A stretch of DNA of 64,000 bases from Streptomyces lincolnensis. GTDB taxonomy: Bacteria > Actinomycetota > Actinomycetes > Streptomycetales > Streptomycetaceae. The stretch's first letter is position 1; each line of letters opens with the position of its first letter. Below, one piece after another: positions 1 through 8,049 of this stretch. The position numbers were made by a program, and so were the translations under genes. The notes beneath the pieces were generated by a model. The model was given only the letters and a program-made list of their open reading frames with translations, ran no database searches and was not told where the DNA came from. Location of the stretch: the NCBI RefSeq assembly GCF_021173675.1, contig NZ_JAIHON010000007.1, positions 186,001 to 250,000 on the forward strand, read 5' to 3'.

Positions 1-307
1 AGGACAGCTCGCGCTCGACGAGGCGGGTCAGTTCGTCCACCCGGACGACTTCGCCGCCCAGCTCCAGCTGACCCACGCCAACATCGACAAGGTGCTGGAC
101 CACTACGGCGTCACCCGCGACCAGATCGTCTCGCAGACGCTGTACGTGGTGAACCTGCGGCGGAACTCCGACGCGACGATGGCGGGCAACCTGGCGTACT
201 TCGGCGACCACCGCCCGGTCAGCACGGTCGTCGGCGTCAGTGAACTGACCTTCCCCGGCCAGGCCGTCGAGATCAGTGTCGTGGTCGACACCACCCTGCC
301 GGCCTGA
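1..307 (+). CDS. RidA/YjgF/Rid family protein, 5' partial
   Basis: The gene enters from the left edge; about 101 C-terminal residues are visible in frame 2, starting GQLALDEAG. RidA proteins are small cytosolic trimers, and many hydrolyse reactive enamine/imine intermediates released by PLP enzymes. The visible part contains the THANIDKVLDHYG helix and the RPVSTVVGV strand, where family members carry the substrate-binding arginine, followed by GQAVEISVVV. The usual length is 125-155 residues, so only the N-terminus and start are missing. The gene converges on the VOC gene at 349-726. The exact substrate and Rid subgroup cannot be told from this fragment. Confidence 0.85.
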   Translation, partial: GQLALDEAGQFVHPDDFAAQLQLTHANIDKVLDHYGVTRDQIVSQTLYVVNLRRNSDATMAGNLAYFGDHRPVSTVVGVSELTFPGQAVEISVVVDTTLPA

Positions 308-348
308 GGGGACGGCAGGTCCGCAGGTCCGCTCCCGGGCGACGGCGG

Positions 349-726
349 TCAGGACGAGGGGCGGTTGCGGCACAGGCAGAACGGATGTCCCGCGGGGTCG
401 GTGTAGACCTGCCAGCCGTAGCCCGCCTCGCCGACGAAGCTCTTCTGGAAGGTGGCGCCCAACTCGGTCACCCGGCGATGCTCGGGCTCGAACTCGTCCA
501 CCTCGAAGTCGAGGTGGAACTGCTGCGGATGCTCCTGGCCCGGCCAGCTGGGCGGCTGGTAGTTCTCCACTTGCTGGAACGACAGTTCGATGCCGTCGTT
601 GCGCAGGTTGACCCAGGTCTCGGTGCTGATGTCGGTGTTGATCTCCCAGCCCAGGACGTCGGCGTAGAACCTGGCAAGCTTCCAGGGATCGGGACAGTCG
701 AGGATGACATCGGTGAACGTCAGCAT
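349..726 (-). CDS. VOC family (glyoxalase/bleomycin-resistance-like) protein
   Basis: A 125-residue single VOC protein beginning MLTFTDVILDCPDP. The order beta-alpha (LDCPDPWKLARFYADVLGW), middle strands (HLDFEVDEFEP) and terminal strand (YTDPAGHPFCLCR) is typical of the Glyoxalase_6-like group. Members act as metal-dependent lyases, dioxygenases or drug-binding proteins; the substrate is unknown here. The frame is open upstream to 774, but the internal ATG at 726 matches the normal family N-terminus and was chosen. A second VOC gene in the same direction follows upstream at 811-1404, about 85 bp away, so the two may be co-transcribed. Confidence 0.8.
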   Translation of the reverse strand: MLTFTDVILDCPDPWKLARFYADVLGWEINTDISTETWVNLRNDGIELSFQQVENYQPPSWPGQEHPQQFHLDFEVDEFEPEHRRVTELGATFQKSFVGEAGYGWQVYTDPAGHPFCLCRNRPSS

Positions 727-810
727 TCGATCATCATAAAGCGGAGAGCCCACCGCCCGCGATGCGTTACCCACCGTCCCCCCCTGGCACGCACGTGCTC
801 TCGCCCTCGG

Positions 811-1404
811 TCAGCGCGTGACGTGGAACTCGTTGCCCGCGGCGTCGAGGAACTCGCCCGGTTCCCGGTCGCCACGCGTGACCTCCAACCGCAGCCTGTT
901 CCGCGTCCACTTCGGCGCCGCGGGCGGCCCCATCACCAGCGAGACCGTGCCGGTGGGTGTACTGCGGAGCCGGAAACCCCGGTCGCAGGACTCCACCACC
1001 CGCCACCCGGCCTGGGACTCCCAGAAGGCCGCCTGCGCGGAACGGTCCTCCTCGGCGACGTCCAGGCAGACCGCGACCAGGCCGGAGTCGGCGAGCACGC
1101 CCGGATGACCGGGACGCAGCACACAGAACTCGTTGCCCTCCGGATCGGCCAGCACGTCCCACGGGACGTCCCCCTGTCCGATGTCGACCGGCGTCGCACC
1201 GAGAGCGAGCAGACGCGCCACCTCCGCCACCCGGTCCGGCCCCCCGGCCAGATCCAGGTGGAGCCGGTTCTTGTACGCCCCTTTCGGCTCCGAAGTCGCC
1301 ACGAACCGCAGCCGCAGGCCGCCCGTCCGGCCCCGCGTCGCCTCCCCCCAGAAGCGGCCCAGGCGCGCGACGTCCAGCGCGTCGATCACGATCCCGGTCA
1401 GCAT
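811..1404 (-). CDS. Two-domain VOC family protein
   Basis: A 197-residue protein with two successive VOC modules. The first runs from MLTGIVIDALDVARLGRFWGE to VLADPEGNEFCVLRP (about residues 1-95). The second runs to DAAGNEFHVTR at the C-terminus (about 100-197). The duplicated NEFC/NEFH terminal strands show the internal repeat. Each module ends in the glutamate region that can bind metal. Function is unassigned; relatives are annotated glyoxalase-like. A purine-rich GGGGGAAC lies before the ATG at 1404. Two nearly identical palindromes sit just upstream (1425-1467), between this gene and the divergent hotdog gene. Confidence 0.8.
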   Translation of the reverse strand: MLTGIVIDALDVARLGRFWGEATRGRTGGLRLRFVATSEPKGAYKNRLHLDLAGGPDRVAEVARLLALGATPVDIGQGDVPWDVLADPEGNEFCVLRPGHPGVLADSGLVAVCLDVAEEDRSAQAAFWESQAGWRVVESCDRGFRLRSTPTGTVSLVMGPPAAPKWTRNRLRLEVTRGDREPGEFLDAAGNEFHVTR

Positions 1405-1424
1405 CCCGTTCCCCCAAACTCTGG

Positions 1425-1467
1425 AGTCCAGCCCTGGACTTCAGCCGACGGACTCCAGCCCTGGACT
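1425..1467. promoter_or_regulatory. Tandem palindromes, candidate operator
   Basis: A perfect 7-2-7 inverted repeat AGTCCAG-CC-CTGGACT (1425-1440) is followed 27 bp later by a near copy, ACTCCAG-CC-CTGGACT (1452-1467). The 14-base core TCCAGCCCTGGACT is identical in both. The pair lies in the 160-bp region between the divergent VOC (1404, minus) and hotdog (1567, plus) genes. That spacing suits a dimeric repressor binding two sites. No regulator gene is adjacent, so the protein that binds is unknown. Confidence 0.5.
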
Positions 1468-1566
1468 CCGTCGCCTTCTCATTGTCGCCGCGGCGGCACG
1501 ACGTGCCGGGCGTCCCGGACAAGCCGGTCAACTCACCCGCGCCGACCGTGTGGTGGAGTGGGCGCC

Positions 1567-2304
1567 ATGACCGACAGCGAGATGATCACGGTGCCCGACC
1601 ACCTGCGCGGGTACCCCGGGGTGGCGTTCGGCGGATACGTGGCGGGGGTGCTCGCCGGGCGGGCGGCGGCCGGGGCCGTACGGGTGGATTTCCGGAGGCC
1701 GACCCCGGTGGAGGTGCCGGTGGAGCTCACGGGGACGGACGGCGGCGGGGCCGTGCTGAGCGGTGCGGACGGGGTGCTCGCGGTGGCCACGCCCGACGAA
1801 CTGGATCTCGACGTACCCGAACCGCCCTCCTGGGAGGAGGCGTCGGCGGCGGCCGAGGCGTACCGCGCGGCCGCTCCCGGGGGAGTCGTGGACTGCTTCG
1901 GGTGCGGACTCGACCGTACGCCGGACACCGGCCTGCGCCAGCACTGCGGAGTCGTGCCGGGACGGGATCTGGTGGCCACGGCGTGGACCGCGGGCCCCGC
2001 GCTCGCCGACACGGCGGGGAAGCTGCCCGAGGCACTGGTGTGGGGCGCCCTCGACTGCCCCGGGAACGCGGCGGGCCGGCAGCTGGGGACGATGCGGGCG
2101 GGCGCGGTGACGGCCTCCCTCACGGCGCGGCTGCTCCGGCCGGTGCCGGTCTCCGCTCCGCTGGTGACCCATGCGTGGGTCCTCCGGGAGGAAGGGCGGA
2201 AGCACTGGATGGGTGTCGCCCTGACCACGGCGGCGGGCGACCTCTGCGGTATCGCCTCGGCGCTGTGGGTGGACCCCCGAGCCGGAGGCTCGGCCGGCAC
2301 ATAG
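1567..2304 (+). CDS. Hotdog-fold thioesterase-like protein
   Basis: A 245-residue cytosolic protein starting MTDSEMITVPDHLRGYPGVAFGGYVAG. The HLRGYPGVAFGGYVAGVLAG segment looks like the hotdog helix that follows an N-terminal strand. The middle CFGCG (about residue 115) resembles the Cys-rich spacer found in PaaI-like hotdog proteins, and a second half-repeat follows (ALVWGALDCPGNAA to WVLREEGRKHWMGVAL). The protein therefore looks like a double-hotdog acyl-CoA thioesterase or hydratase relative. No catalytic residue can be assigned with confidence. ATG 1567 was chosen because upstream sequence in this frame is non-coding in character. Confidence 0.65.
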   Translation: MTDSEMITVPDHLRGYPGVAFGGYVAGVLAGRAAAGAVRVDFRRPTPVEVPVELTGTDGGGAVLSGADGVLAVATPDELDLDVPEPPSWEEASAAAEAYRAAAPGGVVDCFGCGLDRTPDTGLRQHCGVVPGRDLVATAWTAGPALADTAGKLPEALVWGALDCPGNAAGRQLGTMRAGAVTASLTARLLRPVPVSAPLVTHAWVLREEGRKHWMGVALTTAAGDLCGIASALWVDPRAGGSAGT

Positions 2305-2342
2305 CTGACGGGAGTCAACGGGAGCTGACGGGAGTCAACGGG
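2303..2342. repeat. Exact 20-bp tandem duplication
   Basis: The 20-base unit AGCTGACGGGAGTCAACGGG occurs twice without a gap (2303-2322 and 2323-2342). It begins in the stop codon of the hotdog gene and fills the short space between two convergent genes. It does not form a long hairpin. Confidence 0.9.
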
Positions 2343-2372
2343 CGCCTGATTCATCCGCTGTTGATGAGCAGC

Positions 2373-4571
2373 TCAACGCCCGTCGGCGGCCGGTGTCCCG
2401 GGGCTGTCCGGGCCGTCCGGGCCGACGGAGAACAGCGTGTTGCCCGTCATCGCCACGACCGCGTCCCGGACGAGGGTCACGCTGGGCACCCAGTCCTGGG
2501 ACGCGTCCCCCAGAAGGTCGACGGCGGGGGTGCGCCAGAGTTCCTTCCCTGTGCTCCGCTCCAGGGCCAGCACGCGGCCGATGCGGTTGGAGAAGTAGAT
2601 CCGCCCGTACGCAGCCGACAGGACCGGCTGCGACAGGCCCTCCATGCCGGTGGACCGCTGCCACAGCTGCTTGCCGTCGGTGGCGGACACCGCGGTGACC
2701 GTTCCGTTGGTCTGGGCGAAGACCACGACGTCGCCACCGAGCAGGGTCGGCGTGCCGCGCAGGGTGCGGGGCAGCGGCACGGGACGGACGGCGCCGGTCC
2801 GCGGGTCGACCCGCAGCAGCGTGGTGTACCGGCGCTCGCTCTCGATCTCCCCGTCCTGGTTGGCGGCCGCCGCGGGCTGGGCGTAGACGGGTTCACCCCC
2901 GGACTGCCCGAGGCCCTTCGACCCGATCGGCAGGGCCGCGAGCTTGCGCGCCGTGCCGTCGGCGGGGTCGAGGCGCAGCAGCGTGACGGGCACATGGCCG
3001 GGCTCGCCGGCGATCGTGCACTCGGCGTACGGAACGCCGGCCAGGGACAAGGGGTCGCAGAACGCCGCCTTCCGCGACTGCCACAGCTTCTTCCCGGAGG
3101 TGTCGTACGCGATGAATCCGTTGATGTCGCCCGTGGTGGTCAGCAGCCCGCCGCTGAACACGGCCGAGTCGTCGTTCGGGGTGTCTCGCGCCCACCGGCG
3201 CTTCCCGGTGGCGGTGTCCACGGCCGCGGTCCGGAACTCGCCCTGGGTCTGCTCGGCGACGTAGACGACTCCGTCCCGCACGCCGTACGGCGTCCCGTTC
3301 TGCACGGAGTCGCCGGACCGCCACAGGACGCGGCCGGTGGCGGCATCGACCTTCGCGACGGTGAAGCCCTCGCCGCCGCAGTAGAGGACGGTGCCCGCGG
3401 ACACGCACCCCGGCGGGCCGGAATCCATCATGGTGTCGGACCCGGAGGACTGGCGGAGCGTCGTCTGCCAGGGCCGCCAGCCGGCGGGCAGCGAGGCGGT
3501 GGGCGCGGAGCCCTGGTCGTCGCCGCCGAAGGCGTTGACCGCAGCGAGACCCGCCCCGGTCACGGCGACCGCCGTACCGACGGCCGTGAGCACTCGCGTG
3601 AGCCGTCGGCGACGACGCTTTCGGGGCAGACCCCCGTGGGTGACGGGTTCGGTGGTGGCCCCCAAGAGTGCGCGGTCGCCGGTGTCGCCGGAGTTGGAAT
3701 CGGAGGTGGAGTTGGAGCCGCCCGGGGGCGGGATACGAAGGGCGGCCTCGGCGGCGCCGGTCCCGCTCTCCGGCAGTGCGAGGAACCACTCGTGCAGTTC
3801 CGCCAGTCCGGGCCGTGCCGCCGGGTCCTTGTCCAGGCAGCGTGCGGCGATGTAGCGCAGCGGTCGCGGAACCTCCTCCAGCGCCGGCTCCTCGTACATC
3901 ACCTGGTAGCCGGCCATGTACGGGGTGTCCGCGTCGAACGGGCCGTTCCCGGTGGCCGCGTAGACCAGCAGCGAGCCGAGTGAGAACACGTCCGAGGCGG
4001 AGGTGACATCGCGCGGCGAGCGCAGCTGCTCCGGCGACATGAACGGCGGCGTGCCGATCACATTGCCCGTGACGGTCAGCGTCTGGCTGTCGGCGGCGCG
4101 GGAGATGCCGAAGTCGATGACACGCGGGCCGTCCTCGGCCATCAGCACGTTGCCCGGCTTCAGGTCGCGGTGCACCACGCCGGCCCGGTGGATCTCACGC
4201 AGCGCCTCGATGAGCCCCAGCGCCAGGATGCGCAGCTCCGGCCCGGTCACCGGGCCGTCCTTCTCCACCTGGGCCGACAGACTCCGGCCCGGCACGAACA
4301 GCGTGGCCATCCACGGCTGTTCGGCATCCGGGTCGGCGTCCACGACGGGTGCCGTGAACGCCCCGCTGACCCGGCGGACCGCCGCGATCTCCTGCCGGAA
4401 ACGGGCGCGGAACTCCTCGTTCTCGCAGAGCTGGGGGTGCACCAGCTTCACGGCGACCTTGCGTCCGGCGGCCGAGCGGCCCAGGAACACGGTGCCCATG
4501 CCGCCGGCGCCGATCCTGTCGAGCAGGGCATAGCCCCCTACGGACGCGGGATCACCCTCTCGCAACGGCAT
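2373..4571 (-). CDS. Membrane Ser/Thr protein kinase with PQQ-type beta-propeller
   Basis: A 732-residue PknB-type kinase. Visible elements are the Gly-rich loop GAGGMG (about residues 21-26), the catalytic lysine in KVAVK (42), HRDLKPGNVLM (134-144), DFG (153-155) and MSPEQL. A basic stretch and a single membrane segment (LTAVGTAVAVTGAGLAAV) follow near residues 320-345. The extracellular half has repeated strands such as DAATGRVLWRSGD, DTATGKRRWARD and ERSTGKELWRTP, typical of PQQ-like propeller repeats. This resembles AfsK-type kinases but with a membrane anchor. ATG 4571 was preferred because GAAGG precedes it at usable distance. It probably senses an envelope signal; its substrates are unknown. 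Confidence 0.92.
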   Translation of the reverse strand: MPLREGDPASVGGYALLDRIGAGGMGTVFLGRSAAGRKVAVKLVHPQLCENEEFRARFRQEIAAVRRVSGAFTAPVVDADPDAEQPWMATLFVPGRSLSAQVEKDGPVTGPELRILALGLIEALREIHRAGVVHRDLKPGNVLMAEDGPRVIDFGISRAADSQTLTVTGNVIGTPPFMSPEQLRSPRDVTSASDVFSLGSLLVYAATGNGPFDADTPYMAGYQVMYEEPALEEVPRPLRYIAARCLDKDPAARPGLAELHEWFLALPESGTGAAEAALRIPPPGGSNSTSDSNSGDTGDRALLGATTEPVTHGGLPRKRRRRRLTRVLTAVGTAVAVTGAGLAAVNAFGGDDQGSAPTASLPAGWRPWQTTLRQSSGSDTMMDSGPPGCVSAGTVLYCGGEGFTVAKVDAATGRVLWRSGDSVQNGTPYGVRDGVVYVAEQTQGEFRTAAVDTATGKRRWARDTPNDDSAVFSGGLLTTTGDINGFIAYDTSGKKLWQSRKAAFCDPLSLAGVPYAECTIAGEPGHVPVTLLRLDPADGTARKLAALPIGSKGLGQSGGEPVYAQPAAAANQDGEIESERRYTTLLRVDPRTGAVRPVPLPRTLRGTPTLLGGDVVVFAQTNGTVTAVSATDGKQLWQRSTGMEGLSQPVLSAAYGRIYFSNRIGRVLALERSTGKELWRTPAVDLLGDASQDWVPSVTLVRDAVVAMTGNTLFSVGPDGPDSPGTPAADGR

Positions 4572-4649
4572 GGACCGTGACACCTTCTTCCGACGCGGAT
4601 CAGCGGCCCAGCTTAGGCCAAAGCCCTTGCCCCGACGGCCTGTTGGAGG

Positions 4650-5393
4650 TCACCAGGCGAGAGCGTCGCCCGGGTTGTCCTGCCAGTAGGTGACCTGGGC
4701 GTTGTCTTCCTCGACGTACAGGGAACCGCCGGGAACGGGTATGTCCACCGCGGACCCGGTGGGTCCCTCGTCGGGGCCGAACAGGCTCAGGCCGATCGAG
4801 GGCGTGGTGACCTTGGTCTCGCTGTTGCGGTCGGCGGAGGCGGTGATCAGACCCGCGTACCCGGTGGCACCGCGGTCGAGGGTGACGACGGTCCGCGGCT
4901 TGCTCTCGCCGACCCTGGCGGTGACGGCCTGCGAGTTCTCGCTGATGCGCAGGGCCGGGTAGCTGTAGAGATGGCAGGCCTTGGAACCGGTGTTGGTCGC
5001 CGTGATGAGGACGTGGTCGACGGGGTTCTTCACCTTCTTGATGGCGAATTTCAGCGAACCGGTGGTGCAGTCCACGGGCTTGGCGCCGCCGGGGACTGTG
5101 CCGCTGGACGGGGAGTTGGAGTCGCCCGCCCCGGTGCCGCCGTCCTTTCCGGAACCGCCTGCGGAGTTCTCGGCATCCGCGTCCTTCGCGCTGTCCTCCG
5201 TGGCGGTGGCCGACGTCGTCGTCGACGGCGACGGTGACGGCGAGGTGGCCGAGGGGGTGAGGGCCGGGTCGGTGGATTCCGTGGTCGTCGATTCGACGGA
5301 CCGCGACTCGGCGTCGCCTTCTCCGCAGGCGGCCAGGGTCAGCGCCAGGACGGCGGAACTGGCCGCTGCCATGGCAAGGCGGTGCGTGCGCAA
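4650..5393 (-). CDS. DUF4232-domain lipoprotein
   Basis: A 247-residue exported protein. It has a signal peptide with the lipobox LAAC (MRTHRLAMAAASSAVLALTLAAC), then a Ser/Thr/Glu-rich linker to about residue 105. The C-terminal DUF4232 domain runs from DCTTGSLKFAI to VTYWQDNPGDALAW. Such proteins are tethered to the outer face of the membrane; their function is unknown. It lies upstream of the sensor kinase gene in transcription order only across another gene start, so operon membership is unclear. It is about 80 bp from the Ser/Thr kinase gene in the same direction and may be read into it. Confidence 0.9.
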   Translation of the reverse strand: MRTHRLAMAAASSAVLALTLAACGEGDAESRSVESTTTESTDPALTPSATSPSPSPSTTTSATATEDSAKDADAENSAGGSGKDGGTGAGDSNSPSSGTVPGGAKPVDCTTGSLKFAIKKVKNPVDHVLITATNTGSKACHLYSYPALRISENSQAVTARVGESKPRTVVTLDRGATGYAGLITASADRNSETKVTTPSIGLSLFGPDEGPTGSAVDIPVPGGSLYVEEDNAQVTYWQDNPGDALAW

Positions 5394-5494
5394 GCTGGTT
5401 ACCTCTTCCGGACAGGGACATCCCGTTCACCTGCGAAGCAGGCCACCAGACCATAGTGGAACGGGAGATCGCTCGTCGCACACCCGCTCGCCGC

Positions 5495-6637
5495 TCACCG
5501 CGGGACGTGGCCGATTTCGGACACCGGGCCGGAGTGGGGGGATACGGCGGGTAGTTCCACGGTGACGCGGATCCCGCCGGCCGGGCGCGGGGTGAGGGTG
5601 AGCGTTCCGTCGTGCGCGTGGGTGATGGTCTTGACGATGGCCAGGCCGAGGCCGACGCCCGGGTGGTCGCCGTGCACGCGCTCGGTGCCGCGCTGGAACG
5701 GTTCGGTGAGTGTCGCGGCCAGCTCCGGGGTGAGCTGCTCGCCGGTGTTCTCGACGGTGAGGACCACCGTCTTGGGGCGGACACCGGTGGTGACCCACAC
5801 GGCGCCTTCCTCGGGCAGGTTGTGGACGATCGCGTTGTGGACGAGGTTCGTGGTCAGTTGCAGCAGGAGCGCCGGCGATCCGGTCGTGGGCGTGATGTCG
5901 CCGCGCGTCTCGATGGTGACGCCGTGCTTCTCCGCGAGGGGGAGGAGCGTTTCGGTGGCTTCCTCCGCCATGAGGGACAGGTCGACGCGTTCTCGGGTGA
6001 AGGACCGCCGGTCGGCACGGCTGACCAGGAGCAGTGCCTCGGTGAGATCGATGGCCCGGGTGTTGACGGCGTGGAGGCGGTCGACGAGTTCGCCGGTGTC
6101 GCGGGTCGGATCGGCGCGGGCCACATCGAGAAGGGCCTTCGAGACCGCCAGCGGGGTGCGCAGCTCGTGCGAGGCGTTGGCCGCGAATCTCTGCTGCTCG
6201 GCGACGTGTGCTTCGAGCCGGGCGAGCATCGCGTCGAAGGCGTCGGCGAGTTCGCGGAACTCGTCCTTCCGGCCCGGCAGCCGGATCCGGTGGGAGAGCG
6301 ACCCGCTCGTGGCCATGCGCGCGGCGTTCGTGATGCCGGTCAACGGGGCGAGCATGCGGCCGGCGAGGATCCACCCTCCCACGAGACCGAACACCAGCAG
6401 GAACGCCAGGACCGCGGCCGCTCTCGGCAGGAAGACGTTCAGCAGGGAGGACCGGACGGGGAACACACCGTTGAGGTGCGCGTTGTCTTCGGCGTTGATG
6501 AGCATCGCCCGTTCGGGGACGTACCGCAGGAGGAACACCCACACCGCCGCGAGCAGCAGGAAGCCCGCGACCATGAGGAACCCGGCGTAGCTGAGGGTGA
6601 GCTTGACGCGAACGCTCAGCCCGGCCTGCCTATCCAC
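5495..6637 (-). CDS. Sensor histidine kinase
   Basis: A 380-residue membrane kinase. It has TM1 (about residues 12-38), a short external loop, TM2 (70-93), a HAMP domain (93-145), the phosphoacceptor helix FAANASHELRTPLA with His157, and an HATPase with NLVHNAIVHN and GVGLGLAIVK motifs. GTG 6637 (MDRQAGLSVR) overlaps the stop of the response regulator and gives the usual N-terminus. GTG 6652 with GGAGG before it is an alternative. With the regulator gene it forms a two-component system divergent from a VanY-like carboxypeptidase, so it may sense cell-wall state or a cell-wall antibiotic. That role is inferred from context only. Confidence 0.9.
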   Translation of the reverse strand: MDRQAGLSVRVKLTLSYAGFLMVAGFLLLAAVWVFLLRYVPERAMLINAEDNAHLNGVFPVRSSLLNVFLPRAAAVLAFLLVFGLVGGWILAGRMLAPLTGITNAARMATSGSLSHRIRLPGRKDEFRELADAFDAMLARLEAHVAEQQRFAANASHELRTPLAVSKALLDVARADPTRDTGELVDRLHAVNTRAIDLTEALLLVSRADRRSFTRERVDLSLMAEEATETLLPLAEKHGVTIETRGDITPTTGSPALLLQLTTNLVHNAIVHNLPEEGAVWVTTGVRPKTVVLTVENTGEQLTPELAATLTEPFQRGTERVHGDHPGVGLGLAIVKTITHAHDGTLTLTPRPAGGIRVTVELPAVSPHSGPVSEIGHVPR

Positions 6638-7325
6638 GGTCGTCTCCCTCACGGAGGGCCTCCGGTCGCGCGTCGATGCGGTAGCCGACGCCCGGCACGG
6701 TGGCGATGATCCAGGGTTCGCCGAGGCGTTTGCGCAGGGCGGAGACGGTGATGCGGACGGCGTTGGTGAAGGGGTCGGCGTTCTCGTCCCAGGCCCGTTC
6801 CAGCAGTTCTTCGGCGCTGACGACACCGCCTTCGGCGGCGACGAGTACGTCCAGTACGGCGAACTGCTTGCGGGTCAGCGCGACGTAGCGGTCGTCGCGG
6901 TAGACCTCGCGGCGGAAGGGGTCCAGGCGCAGGCCCGCGATCTCCCGCACGGGCGGTCTGCTGTGGGCGCGTCTGCGGTCGAGTGCCCGGAGCCGGAGGA
7001 CGAGTTCCTGGAGTTCGAAGGGTTTGGTGAGGTAGTCGTCGGCGCCGAGTTCGAAGCCGGTGGCCTTGTCGTCGAGGCGGTCGGCGGCGGTGAGCATGAG
7101 GATGGGCATGCCGCTGCCGGAGGCGACGATGCGTCGGGCGATCTCGTCACCGGAGGGTCCTGGGACATCGCGGTCGAGTACGGCGATGTCGTAGCTGTTG
7201 ACGCTCAGCAGTTCCAGGGCGGTGTCGCCGTCGCCCGCGATGTCGGACGCGATCGCTTCCAGGCGCAGGCCGTCGCGGACGGCGTCCGCCAGAAAGGGTT
7301 CGTCCTCGACGATCAGCACACGCAT
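6630..7325 (-). CDS. OmpR/PhoB-family response regulator
   Basis: A 231-residue regulator. The receiver domain starts MRVLIVEDEP, with phospho-acceptor Asp51 in AVLDRDVPG, the TAAD switch region, and Lys in YLTKPF. The C-terminal winged helix spans about residues 130-225 and includes NAVRITVSALRKRLG and the wing VPGVGYRID. ATG 7325 gives the standard family start; the open frame extends upstream to 7415 but does not look coding there. Its gene overlaps the kinase start, which implies translational coupling. Two inverted repeats (7342-7380) upstream are likely targets for autoregulation and for the divergent vanY-like gene. Confidence 0.93.
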   Translation of the reverse strand: MRVLIVEDEPFLADAVRDGLRLEAIASDIAGDGDTALELLSVNSYDIAVLDRDVPGPSGDEIARRIVASGSGMPILMLTAADRLDDKATGFELGADDYLTKPFELQELVLRLRALDRRRAHSRPPVREIAGLRLDPFRREVYRDDRYVALTRKQFAVLDVLVAAEGGVVSAEELLERAWDENADPFTNAVRITVSALRKRLGEPWIIATVPGVGYRIDARPEALREGDDRG

Positions 7326-7341
7326 GCCGTCGATGCTACGA

Positions 7342-7380
7342 GCCGACACATATCGTCGGCGTATCGAAAACCGCATACGC
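7342..7380. promoter_or_regulatory. Two adjacent inverted repeats between response regulator and vanY-like gene
   Basis: Repeat one is GCCGAC-N7-GTCGGC (7342-7360). Repeat two is GCGTAT-N10-ATACGC (7359-7380). They fill the space between the response regulator start (7325, minus) and the carboxypeptidase start (7414, plus). This placement suits control of both divergent genes by one regulator. Confidence 0.5.
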
Positions 7381-7413
7381 GCCGACAACACCACCCTGCC
7401 TTGACTGGGCAGC

Positions 7414-8049
7414 ATGACTGGAACCCCGCCATCGGCTCGGACAGCGGGTCGCCGGTTTCACTGGCTCCTCGGCGTCGGACTCCTGATCGTCATCACGGCG
7501 ATCACCGCGGCCCTCGTCTCCCAGCTCCCGAAATCCGCGTCCCCCTCGGCCGTATCACCCTTGAATTCCCTGCGCACCGAGCAGCGCGGTGCGCAGGGTG
7601 AGGCCCACGGTGCCGTCCCCGACCGCGTGACGGTCTTCGACGACACGATCCCGGCCGTGGCGAACCTCGATCCGGAGCTGCTCAAGGCCCTCCGCCGGGC
7701 CGCGACGGACGCGGCGGACGACGGAGTCGACTTCTACGTCAACAGCGGCTGGCGTTCCGCGGATTACCAGAACCGGCTGCTGCGCGACGCGGTCGCCGAG
7801 TACGGGTCCGCGGAGGAGGCCGTCCGGTGGGTGGCCACCCCCGAGACCTCGCCGCACGTGTCGGGGGACGCGGTCGACATCGGGCGCTCCGATGCGATGG
7901 CGTGGCTGTCCAGGCACGGCGCCGCGTACGGGCTGTGCCAGATCTACCGCAACGAACCCTGGCACTACGAACTGCGCCCCGAAGCGGTCGGTCACGACTG
8001 CCCGCGTATGTATGCCGACCCCACCCAGGACCCGAGGATGCAGCAGTGA
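7414..8049 (+). CDS. VanY-like D-alanyl-D-alanine carboxypeptidase (M15B), membrane-anchored
   Basis: A 211-residue protein with one N-terminal membrane segment (about residues 17-36) and an external M15 peptidase domain. Zinc ligands are visible as His148 and Asp155 in SPHVSGDAVD and His184 in EPWHYE; Glu181 is the likely catalytic base. Substrate-binding SGWRSADYQ is also present. These enzymes trim the terminal D-Ala of peptidoglycan stem peptides and can reduce vancomycin targets. No vanHAX ligase genes are present, so cell-wall remodelling is as likely as resistance. The stop overlaps the next gene by GTGA. Confidence 0.92.
   Translation: MTGTPPSARTAGRRFHWLLGVGLLIVITAITAALVSQLPKSASPSAVSPLNSLRTEQRGAQGEAHGAVPDRVTVFDDTIPAVANLDPELLKALRRAATDAADDGVDFYVNSGWRSADYQNRLLRDAVAEYGSAEEAVRWVATPETSPHVSGDAVDIGRSDAMAWLSRHGAAYGLCQIYRNEPWHYELRPEAVGHDCPRMYADPTQDPRMQQ

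Noticed and set aside
957..3983. A 1008-codon plus-strand open frame across the hotdog and kinase genes
   Set aside because: It is Arg/Pro/Gly-rich, has no recognisable domain, and overlaps genes with clear families in other frames; it reflects high GC content.
7414..8049. Vancomycin resistance cluster
   Set aside because: A VanY-like enzyme and a two-component system are present, but no vanH, vanA or vanX gene is seen, so resistance is not claimed.
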